A program made the position numbers and the translations under genes. 64,000 bases of DNA. Source: Pogona vitticeps (Eukaryota > Chordata > Lepidosauria > Squamata > Agamidae). Of this stretch, positions 22,001-34,000 are shown one piece after another; the first letter of the stretch is position 1, and the number at the start of each line of letters is the position of its first letter. Location of the stretch: positions 148,463,428 through 148,527,427 of the forward strand of contig NC_135784.1 of assembly GCF_051106095.1 (NCBI RefSeq), in the 5' to 3' direction. The notes under the pieces were generated by a model. It was not told the origin of the DNA and ran no database searches. It worked only from the letters and a program-made list of their open reading frames with translations.

Positions 22001-25000
22001 AATTTTACCAGTGGCTATAGCAAGCATTTATCTGAGTCCCAGATAGTTCTATGCATAGGGATGGACAGGGAGTTCCATTCTAATGGTTCTCAACTCTTTT
22101 ATTAGATGTCCTATAAAATGAAGCATGTGGGTCTCCTCTTCTCATTCCTCAAAAAGCTTTTGTCTACAAATTGGAAAGCTCAAGTGTAGTCTGCCTTTTG
22201 TGCCTTCCATCAAGTAATACCAAAATAGGAACTGTTTCTTGAAGTATATAATAGGCTACAAGCCTACTTCTCTGTCACACATTTCTTTAATTCTGCTGGT
22301 ATCCACCACCCTTTTTAGAACACCTTGAGGTCTTCCTTTGATTCATCAAGCAGTGTAGTGTCTCTGGTCTCACCCTGCACTGGTGGAAGAATCCATCTGA
22401 GCTAGGAGTTCATGTGATAGAAATACTATTTGCAGAAATAGAGGGATGTGCATGGCTAGCTGAGCACCTTGCGTTTCCAGCTCCAGAGACTCTTCTGTGG
22501 TACATTTTTCAGTTGTGTGATCCCACACCAGAGTTTGAAAGACCGTCAAGACCAGAGCCTATCAACTATTTCTCAGCTAGGCCTCTGCCTCTTGCACTTT
22601 CTCAGGCATGTCCTTTTGGAATATATTAAGATTTCAAGACTGTCAAAGGAAGGATGTGAGCTGTGCCAGAAAAAAAGAGAGACAATATTCCATGTGTCAT
22701 CTTGCTGCTTTTTCACCCTTGCATATCAAGTTTAGTTTAGGACACTGGAAACAGGACTGTGATCAAGAAAATCTAGGGAGTTCTTTAAATTACACAAATG
22801 CAAGAGCAGGTGATACCTTTATTAGACCACACACAAAAATAAAACAAAAAGCAAGTTTTCATGGGTCAAGTCACTTCCCAGGCCCTGCACTGACCCTTCC
22901 CCCCTTCTCATTGTAGATATGTTTTTCTCCCTAATGGATTGGCCTCTTTTCTTAGCCCACTGTTTCCATAGTGGGCTAAGAAAAGGGCTTCCCCTTGTGT
23001 ACATTCAGGATGTATGACAATTGTAGCACAGTGTCGCCTGGACGAAAGCATATTGCCCCTGAACCCAAGCAGCGTCTCTCTGGTGTAGTCCAAAAGTGGG
23101 TGGTGGTGTCTTTAAGCTGTGTCATATGAAGCAGGGGATGGATTTGTAGAGGGATGAAAACAGAATGCGGCCTTGTATTCAGTGAGGACACTGAATGGCG
23201 TTGTACCATGGCTAACCTGCAGGTGTCACCAGAGTCAGAAGAATTCAATCTTGTTAGCCATCCCAGTCAATCTCCCAGCCCATCCTAGGGCCAAAAGCAC
23301 TTCAGCGGTGCAGGGCAAGTTCCTCCACAAGAGGCCATGCCCATGCTACTCTCTTTGAGCAGCTTGCTTATACTGTGAGCAAAATCTCCACCTGACACTA
23401 CTGTTTTCCCCCTTTCTAGGTTTGTGCGCCCTTTCTATCAACCATTCCAATTCGTACTTGGCATACCCCGGTAGTGTGACTGTTGGCGAGATTGTTTTGT
23501 ACGACGGGAACAATTTGGTAGGTACAAAAGTGTCTCAAACTGACAGCCTCCTAAATTGTGACAACAATCACTTTTATTTATTCCCTAGTCTATTTTCTTG
23601 TCGGCCTTCCATTTGGAATTACAGACACTCCTCACTTAACAACTAAGTTCCGTCCTTATGTCTAGGTTGTTAATCAAACTGGTGGATAAGCGAGGAGCAA
23701 TAATAGTGTATAAAGGAGCAATAAAGGGTCATGGCGAAGACGTAAGCATGGATTTATGAGGGTCATAAAGGGTTGTAAATCTGAGCAGTTGTTAAACAGG
23801 TATGTTAAGTGAGGAGTGCCTGTACTGGTTCTTCTTCTTAAGAATAATTACACTTGTAGTATCAGTCAATCACTAATCACATGGGGAACAATAAAATCAC
23901 AGGGTTACATAAGCCATTCATTTGGCTATGTGATCATGTCTTGGACATTAAAAAAGAAAGAAAATTGCATGACGACAATAGATTCTTATTTTTGGTGAAT
24001 ATGCTTAATAGAATGAATTACCAAAAAGAAGAAAAAACATGGTTGGAGAGAACCGTGCTTTTTATTGCTGCCAAAATCTTTGTGGAAAGCACGTCACTCT
24101 TTTATCACGATCCTGTCTCCAGCGAACATGAGGCAGAAACAGAATGTATCCTGTAAGGCCTGTGTCTCAATAGTGTGTGCACTTCAGAGAGGCAAAGAAG
24201 GCCCCAAACTGAACACTGCCTGAGAGTCTGTTTCCTTTGAATGATGTGAATGCAGCCTTGCATAGAGAAGGAGAGAAAGAATTTGTGTGCTGGGTACCAA
24301 ATCAAAAACACCTAAACATGCTCCATGCAGTGATACATGACTCTTGATTTTCTACACTTTTGCTTGTTGCCTGGAAGAACTCAGTACTTTTGCTTTAGGA
24401 AGCCTATATGTTTCACTGTGGTACCTAGAGAAGACTTCAGAGGAAAAGGTTCACTGGTTCAAACAAGGTGGTTTTTCCCAACCCATAATAAGAAGTAGAA
24501 GGTGGCTAGAAAGACTGGTGCATTTGCTTTAAAAAACAGTGCTGTTATATTTACATATTTTGAAGAAAACCTTGTAATTGGACAGCACTGTTTTCTTCTA
24601 TGAATGGAGATTATCTTTAGCTTCTTCTTTAACTATATTTTATTTTTGTCCCAACAACAACTACTACTAACAGAGAGATGTGTGCTCGATTTCTGCCCAT
24701 GACGGCCCCCTTGCTGCCCTCGCTTTCAACTCCATGGGATCAAAGCTAGCAAGTGCTTCGGAAAAGGTGAGTGGGTGAAGAGGTGGGCCCTCTGAGGTAA
24801 CAACGAAAGACTGCTTGGCTTTTCCAGGAAGAGGAGTACTTCAGAAGACTCATTTTGATAACCACTTAAATCTCTTTTGGCAAATTACTCCTTTTTAAAG
24901 ATGGCTGGTATATTTGCCATGCCCACAGTGTGGAAAAACACATTCCAGGGCAGCGTTTTTAAAGAATTTATTTTGAATATCTGGAAACTGAGAACTTTTC

Positions 25001-28000
25001 AACCCTTCCAGCATTCTCTTAACTTTATTAAGCCCATCATGAGCTATAAAGCAATATGGTTTGTTTTGACCATTTCTGTGTCTGCATCAGAGCCTGAAAA
25101 TGTTACTCAAGAGAACATCAGCTCTCGGATTCCTTCAGCCAGTGTGGGCGCTGGCCAGGGAATTCTGGGAGTTATAATTTCGACAAAAGCTTTCTGAACT
25201 CTGGTCTGTCTTATATGTGAAAAATGAATGTAAAAATTACTTTTACAGTGGTGCCTCGCATAGCGAGGTTAATCCGTTCCGGATTAACCTTCACTATAGC
25301 GAAACATTGCTGTGCAGGAATAAAAAAGCCATAGAAACGCATTGAACTTCGTTCAATGCGTTCCTGTGGCTTGAAAACTCACCGCTGTGCGAGGCTCGTC
25401 CATAGCGCCGCCATTTTCGCGCCCTCGGTAAGCGAGGGCAGGGCGCGAAAATGCGGCGCGGACCTTCCGGCGGCCATTTTGGAACCGCCGATCAGCTGTT
25501 CTCCCCGGCTTCGTTATGCGATATTCGCTAAGCGAATCGCTTCGCGAATATCGCAAAGCGAAAAATCGCCATAGGGGCCATCGCTGAGCGAATGCTCCAG
25601 CGATGGCCCAGAGCGCCTCGTTAAGCGATTTCATCGCTCAGCGAGGCGCTCGTTAAGCGAGGCACCACTGTATCTACTTTCCTACCTAGCCATCTGTTAC
25701 CTCACCATTCACTTGAAATGGTGGAGCTACAGAAAAGAAAAGCTGTTCTTTTTTGTTGTTTTAAGACAGTTGGTAAAGAAGTAATTATCTTACATCTAGT
25801 TAAATGTCCCAGGTTATGATTAGCTTGTTGAGAAATGTGCTGTGTTTGTGGTTTACTCATACAGACTTGAAAATTAGTTCCACTGAAATCTATGAGGCTT
25901 AATTCTATTTAACGATGCTTCTGTTGAGTTTCATATCCCCAAATTTTGCTTAACTTTTAGCTTAGTCTAAGTGATTTCATGTGTATGTGTATTGAGATGG
26001 AAATTTCCCTGAATTCAGTGGAGTTGGCACTTCCACTTACATATTTAAATCATTCTTTGGCCAAAAAAGGCTTCCGGGGCAGCAGCTTGTAAAGATCAAT
26101 AGCATGGAACCATCCCTGCCCTCAGGTTTACAATAAAGAGAGATACTTTGCAAAAAGCAAAGGTGCTGGAAAGGGAGGGAGCAAAAACAGAAGGAATGAC
26201 GACAGTACCTTTAAGATCAGAACCTCTCTGTCTTTCTCAGTCTTGTCTGTTAATGTTTGGAATATGTTTAATTTGTTCTCCAGTACCTGGCATTCTCTTT
26301 GAAATGCTCATGTGTTGGTTATGAGTTTGGTGTGCCTTGTCAACATTACTGTGAAAGCACTAAGGCAAACTGCTGCTTTGGCGTGACTGCTATGCGGCTA
26401 TCATGCGTTCTCTCTTTTCTTTCAGGGAACTGTCATCCGCGTGTTTTCCGTCCCTGAAGGACAAAAGCTCTATGAATTCAGAAGAGGAATGAAAAGGTCA
26501 ATTTGCCGCTCACAGGCTTGTGGCCTAGAGACAGCATATGGAGTCCCTGTTCTCCTATTACCTTGGAGAACAATGAGCTCTGACATTCAGATAGTCCTTT
26601 CCTGGGAACTGTGTCATTTGTAGGGATTAAATGCATTTGTATGGCCTGAGTGACCCTTGCATAGCACACGGCGGCCGTCCAAGTGGTCCCACTGCCTCCC
26701 TTCCAGTAATATGGTAGAGGTGTCATATTTTCTGTCAGGGAATTGGTGCACCTACCAGGCACAGCATTGATGCAAGGTTTCCAGTGGTGTATTATACTTG
26801 CTTTGGCAAAACATCTCAAGGTTAGGGCTAGTTTTCATGATCCTTTGGAGAATGCAGGCCTATTCCCACTAGTTCTATCGATGCTGAGTGCTATTTGCAA
26901 ATGTTGCATGGGACCAGAACATGGTGGGGCAGAGTGGTTGTCCTCATGTAGCAGATTTGTGAGATGCGGGGCCTGTGACTTGCTTACATGAATTCATGCC
27001 TGTGATGAAACTTTGAAGCTGGTGCTTCATAACTTATTCTCCAAACCAGTCTTCTGCACTACTGTACTTATTGCTTACAATGATACTGCAGACCACAAAA
27101 AACTAGCATTGTGGAGCACTGTTCATATCTGTATACAGCATTGATTTCCATCCTTTCTCATCAGCCTCTCAGATTTGTTTGTTTTGACCATAGCTTAGTG
27201 TGGCCACGGTCTCTCCTGTGTCAGCTGCAACCACCTCTTTTCTCCCCTTTGATTTTAGATATGTGAACATCAGCTCTCTTGTTTTCAGTATGGACTCACA
27301 ATTTTTGTGTGCATCAAGCAACACTGAGACTGTGCACATCTTTAAACTGGAACATCTCACAGACAGGTGGGTATAAGACTGGACTGCGTATCCCAGGGGG
27401 AGTCCAGTTAAATCAAGCAAGCCCCTTCTTGACAGCCACTGCTGTTATTGGAGTACTGATTGCCTTTAGGAAAGGAAGAAGTGAAGAGGCACCTCTCTCT
27501 CTCTCTCTCGAAGCAGAGGGAAGCATCCTACTGCAGGGGTTATAGGCAATCAAGGTGTGCTTCCTGGATAGCTATGGAATTTCACTCAGGTGGCTTTGTA
27601 CAGATCTTCCATCTTTTTCTCCTTAGCAGAATGTTTTGCTGTAAGAAAAGAGATTTAGGAAGGGGTATAGAAAAACGTTCACGTAGAAGACATTTGGCCA
27701 GCCACACACAGGATTATTGGTAAAATCCTGTGAATGAGACATGATGTCTGCAGAACAGAAGTCTTATTGGAAAGTACTAACAGTAAGATCTGGCCCAGCA
27801 AAGCTTGGAGCAGAAGGAAGAAACAAGGTTACTGCACATCTAAGCCATCATGGCCAGCTGGTCACTGGGATTTGGACATACGGATGTTCAAACAGATTTT
27901 TCACAAGTGATTCCACATTAGTTTTTTTGCAAGAGACTACACCAGAGGTTTGTGCATTGCTGAGGCACCGTGGCTGAAAACCATTTGTGAAGCCACACAG

Positions 28001-31000
28001 CAAGATGCACCCTGGTTAAGGAATGGGGTTGTTAGGACTTGCAGAAAGGATGGGGAGAACAGAATTTGGTTGCAGGCACTAGGGAGGAATCCAGGTCCAT
28101 CTGGACTGAGAGAAGCCTGGGGCCAGAGCTGAAAGAAGGGAAAGAAGAAAGTGTTACAAAGGAAGAATAAGGGCTGCTGGTGTCACAGGTTTTTAGTATT
28201 TGGGTGGGGGAGAGGAGTGCCATAATAATGGTCTTTGTTACAGGTAATAGACTGGGAACATTCTCAACTGGTAGCTTCTTTCTTCTAGCCGTCCAGAAGA
28301 AGCTGCCTCCTGGAGTGGCTACATGGGCAAGATGTTCATGGCTGCCACCAACTACCTCCCTTCTCAAGTCTCCGGAATGATGAGCCAGGACCGGGCCTTT
28401 GCCACCGTGCGTTTGAACATCTCTGGGCAAAGGAATATCTGTGTGCTCTCCACGTACGTATGGCTGTGGTAGAGGCAGACGAGCTATAGGGCTCTATAGC
28501 TCTCTTGGACTACTCTTTCCACCACCACCTGCTACTACAGCTGATAAGAGGATTAAGGGAGTTGTCATCCAAAACATCTGGAGGTGCTGGGTTTATGCCC
28601 CTGGCCTTTAGTAACTGCACAGCAACAGCTTTTTCTGGTTATAATCAGGTTTTCCTGTGTGCTGTATCCTGTGCAGGATAGCTCTGTCCTAACTATTCAG
28701 CAGATATGCTCAATATTACTGCTCCAATATCTGCCGAGTAAATCTTTCTTTGTATTCTGTTGAGGACAGAATGTAGGCAATACAGAATCGCAGTTCACTG
28801 TTGCTGTTTCATTGAACTGCTGGATAGCTCAGTGTTCAGGTCTCTGGCTCCAGAGTCTGCTCATGGCTGAGAGTTCAATTCCCCAGCTGTGTCTCTTAGA
28901 CAAGGGCTGGACTCGACAGACTATAACAGTGGCGGTGAACCTTTTTGCGCTTGCGTGCCCAAACTGAAAAAGCAAACCAACCCCAGCAGGCGGTGTGTCG
29001 CGGTGGCAGCGGAACCTGAAGTGGCGGAAGGGGAAATCCCGGGCATGAATGTGCCTCCAGATCTGCTGCCAGTGCTGTCTGCTCTGGTTCAGCTGTCGAA
29101 GTGCCAGCACTGCGGCTGCAGCCGCCTTCTCAGGTTCGGCTGTGCGGGGGGGGGGAGTAGCGATCTGGCGACTTAGGCTTGCGTGCCTGCAGAAAGGGCT
29201 CTGTGTGCCAGCTGTGGCATGCATGCCATAGGTTCGCCATCGCTGGTCTATAGGGTCCCTTCCAGCTGTGCAGTTCCAAGATGATGATAATAATGATGAT
29301 GATTTGTGTGACCACTTTAAGAGAGACATGGTCATGTGAAGGCTGACTAGGAGTGAAATTAGCCAAGTCTGAAGGGGGAAAGGGTACGTTGCAATTCTTT
29401 CTTTTTAGTGGATAGTATTCTATAGGTTGAGGATTCTCCTAGCCGGATCACTTGGCAAGAATCTAACAGATAAATGATCTGTCTTTTGCCCCATTCCAAC
29501 CATTGTGCCGGAGTTCTTGCTCCTGTTTCCAGCGGTTAAATTTGGGAAATTTTTATTTAGGTGAAAATTTCTGCATTAATAACTTGTTAGTTCACATTTT
29601 ACAGACTCAGGCCAGTGTTCTGTAGTTTCTTCAGGGTGTATGTATGTGTATGTTCCGTGTGTGTGTGTGAGTGAGTGAGTGAAGGGGAGAGCGAACAAGC
29701 ATCTTATTCATTTTCTTCCTACTTTCCCTTATTTAAAGAGAGAATTACACAGTAATTGCACAGTCAAGGACTCTGCTTTCACAGGAACAATTAGAACTTT
29801 CTCTTTAACTACCAAAGAGCACTCACAGCAGCCAAAGATAGGCAGACAGATGACATGACCAAGTCAGGGCAATAGTTCAATAGTACAGCATATGTGTTAC
29901 ATCCAGAAGGTTGCAGGATTGATCACCTACATCTCAATTAAAATGATCCGCCCCCGGAGACTTATGGATCCTGAAGGATTCCTGAATGCTCTAGGGGAGT
30001 TTCCAGCTGATATGGTCGGCGCTCCTGTCGAAGCCCAGGTCGCCTTGTGGTACAAGGAGATGGCCCGGGCGGTTGACACGATCGCACCTAGGCGCCCTCT
30101 CCCTGCCCGCAGAGCCTATAAGGCTCCATGGTACACAGAGGAGCTTTTGGCCATGAAACGGTTGGGGAGACGGCTTGAGCGCAGATGGAGGAAATATCGC
30201 TGCGACTATGACCAAACACAGCTTAGAGCCCATTATCGGGCCTACTCTGTGGCAATACGGCTGGCGAAACGCCAGTATTTCTCCAGCCGTATCGCTTCCT
30301 CGGTGTGTCGTCCAGCAGAGCTATTTCGAGTGGTCCGGGACCTTCTTCAACCTAATGGTTCGGTGGAGGTCCTGGACTCCTCAGTGGCTCGCTGTAACGA
30401 ATTTGTTACGCACTTTGAGGGAAAAATTGCTCAGATTCGCAAAGATTTGGACTCCACTGTTGATGCAGAGCCCATGGTTGTGTCTAGTGCTCATAATTTA
30501 TTGGATGAGTTTCAGTTGTTGCGACCTGAGGATGTGGACAGGGTGCTTGGATCGGTTCGTGCCACCACTACACAACTCGACCCTTGCCCATCATGGCTAA
30601 TAAAGAAATCTGCCAGGGGAATTTGCACCTGGATCCTGGAGGTCATCAACTCCTCGTTAAGAGAGGGAGTGGTTCCTGCCCCATTAAAGGAGGCAGTGAT
30701 TCGCCCGCTCCTAAAAAAACCTAATCTGGATCCAGGTCTAGTGAACAACTATCGTCCAATAGCAAACCTCCCTTTTCTGGGCAAGGTGTTGGAACGTGTG
30801 GTGGCTGAGCAGCTCCAGGCTCTCCTGGATGAAACGGATTATCTAGATCCATTTCAATCGGGTTTCAGGCCGGGTTATGGGACGGAAACTGCCTTGGTCG
30901 CCCTGTATGACGACCTTTGCCGGGAGAAAGACAGGGGTAATGCATCCCTGTTGATTCTCCTGGACCTCTCAGCGGCTTTCGACACCATCGACCATGGTGT

Positions 31001-34000
31001 CCTTCTGGACAGACTGGCTGGGATGGGAATTGGAGGCACTGTTTTACAGTGGTTCCGTTCCTACCTGGCTGATCGAGTCCAGAAGGTGGTGCTGGGGGAC
31101 AGTAGCTCTGACCCATGGCGGTTGCGTCATGGGGTTCCTCAGGGCTCTATACTGTCCCCCATGCTGTTCAATATCTACATGAAACCGCTGGGGGAGGTCG
31201 TTAGGAGGTTTGCTGACGACACCCAGCTCTACCTCTCATTTTCTACCAATCCAGGTGTGGCAGTCACCGTTCTGAACTCGTGCCTGGACTCGATAATGGT
31301 CTGGATGAGGGTCAATAAACTGAGGCTCAATCCAGACAAGTCTGAAGTGCTGCTGGTAGGTGCCCCGCCAGATAGGTTAAAGGGCCATCTCCCTACCTTA
31401 GACGGGATCACACTCCCCCTAAAGGATAGGGTCCGCAGCTTGGGGGTGCTCCTTGACCCCAGTCTGACCTTGGAAGCCCAGGTGGACTCGGTGTCCAGGG
31501 GTGCCTTCTTACAGCTGCGGAGAATATATCAACTTCGCCCTTACCTGGATGAGCGGAGCCTGGCAGCAGTCACTCATGCACTGGTAACAACCAGACTGGA
31601 TTACTGCAATGCGCTATACGTGGGGCAGCCTTTGAAGACGGTCCGACGACTGCAACTGGCACAGAACCGGGCTGCGCGGCTGGTAAGTGGTGCCGCCGCA
31701 CGGACTCATATCACGCCGGTTCTGAAAAATTTACACTGGCTGCCGGTTGCTGCTCGGGCCCAATTCAAAGTGCTTACTTTGACATATAAAGCCCTAAACG
31801 GCTTAGGACCTGGTTACCTAAAGGACCGCCTTCTTCCATATGAGCCTGCCCGTCCTCTAAGATCAGGCCAGGAGGCCCTTCTGAAGGTGCCATCCCTGAA
31901 AGCGGTGAAGGGGATGGCATGTCGGAATAGGGCCTTCTCGGTTGTTGCCCCCCAACTTTGGAACACCCTCCCTAGAGAGATCCGCCTGGCTCCGACACTC
32001 TTGGCCTTTCGGCGCCAGGCAAAGACCTTTCTGTTCACCCAGCATTTTAATTAATTACTTTTAATGTTTTAATTGTTTTAAGAAATATTTTAATATATGG
32101 TATTTTATACTGTTTCTTAAAATGTTTTTAATGTTTTTAGGTTTTGATGTTGTACGCCGCCCAGAAGCCACTGGCAATGGTGCGGCTGAAAAATATTGTA
32201 AATAAATAAATAAATAAATAAAAGATAGGCTTGGAAGAAGAAGAAGAAGAAAAACTCTTTTTGTGAGACTTCAGAAAATTGCTTCCAATCACTTTTGCTA
32301 GCTAATAGTCCAACATAGTGGTTGAAATCCTGTTCCAGTGCTTTGCCAAAGGCATAACTTTTGGAAGTGAATTGTCTCAAGAAATCTCTGTAAGCATTAT
32401 TTGCTATGACAAAATTGCCTGACTTAATCTACAGAGATTTCTTAACTTGAGGCAATTCACCTCCAAAGCTTATGCCTTTGGCATGGCGCCGCAACAGGAT
32501 TTTAGCCCCAAATCAGGCAGTTTCCTATGTTCATTTCAGCTGTCCTTCTGTGCATTTTTTCATAGGATACAAAAGCTGCCTCGGCTCTTGGTTACAACAT
32601 CTGATGGGCACCTTTACTTCTACAACCTGGACCCTCAAGATGGAGGAGAGTGTGTTTTAATCAAGAAACACAGGTAGTTAGATACCTGCTGTTAACAGAA
32701 TTATAGAAAAAATGAATGTGTGGGGGAGGGGTGTAAATGTTGGTGCATAAAGAGGAAAACTGCAGGCCATAATAAAACTCTTCCTTGATGCTTTTTCATG
32801 TATTGTGGGTGGAAGTAATTTGGCCATCTACTTGATAAACTACATTTCCTTTGAATAGAATTCCTTGTTCATAACCTCTTTCAGTCTTACAAATAGTTTA
32901 ACCATACGACTGCAAAGGCAACTAAAGCTGCTTAGGTGGAGATCATCAGACTCTTTCAGCTGAATGGGATTATAAGGATGTACACAATTTGAAGGCCATA
33001 GACAGGCAGTGCTCTCTGTAGCCATAGGTGCCTTCCAGATTGTGGGCTTGTGCCCACCCAAGGGAGAAGGGGAGCAAAGATGGATGCACACCAAAGATGA
33101 ATCTGTGCAGCAAAATGGATTCATGTGAGTGGAGCTGCCTACCTGGAGGTAAAGAGCAGTTTGATGGGTTAAGTCTGTAATCTGGTCAGGCATAGCGGGA
33201 TGCGTGGTGCCTGCAGGTGAAAGGAAGTTGCCTGCATGCCTCGCATTGGTACTTTTATTTGAATTCAAATCAGCCTGTAAATAACACAGTCTTTGGAGCA
33301 AGCCCTTAAATACCCACCCAGGAATTAATTGCACTCTCAAGTTATAAAGTGCTGTAAAATGTACAGGTCACCCTGGAAATTAAAATCGGGCCCTGCTCTG
33401 GCACGCCTGTCTCTTGCAAATCTCCCTGACCTGCCCACCTCCTGGCCATGGCATGAAGCCTGTGCCCATCCTTTCTGGATGCTTCAAGGCACCTCTCAAG
33501 CTTGCACTGGTGACCCCTCTGTGTTGCTAGTTGCTCAGTATTAGGTTTGGTTCCTCTTCAGGGGGAAAAGGTAGAGAAGTGGTTGTGGCCAGCTACAGGG
33601 AAATTAGACACTGGGATTGGACCGTTGCTTAGTGTGAAAAAACGACAACCCCCCGTGGTGTCAGAGCAACAAAGTGTTCCCTTCTGCTTGTGAAGGAAGG
33701 CCTCTCTCTTTTTTTTTCCTAGACTGGGGATAAGGTGCAGTTGTTCCACGGTGAAGAAAAAGCAATAATGAACTATAAGATAACTTTTTATCTTTAACAA
33801 AAAATGAAGATTTATTTTCAGAGGTGGTAGGATGATGCTAAATGGGCATAATTAAAGAAGGGAAACGTGACTAACATCATGGATAAGAATACCTACTGGA
33901 ATATGTATTTTCTGTCTACACTGCTGAAAAGATGTGGCCACTTGTTGTACCAGTCCCCTCGCCCCATTCCTCCACAGCAAGCCTACACCAGTGTAAGGAT

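Noticed and set aside
22614-22735. LINE zinc-knuckle-like frame [17 protein letters not shown]
   Set aside because: Only one short block resembles a LINE knuckle, with nothing supporting on either side. Mentioned within the intron entry only.
28829-29335. 168-codon open frame on the - strand
   Set aside because: It runs across a SINE and the hAT element inserted in it, so it cannot be one gene. GC-rich repeat sequence explains the lack of stops.
29866-29946. Functional tRNA gene
   Set aside because: A and B box-like blocks are present but the sequence cannot fold into a full cloverleaf and ends in SINE-type sequence; it is a SINE head.
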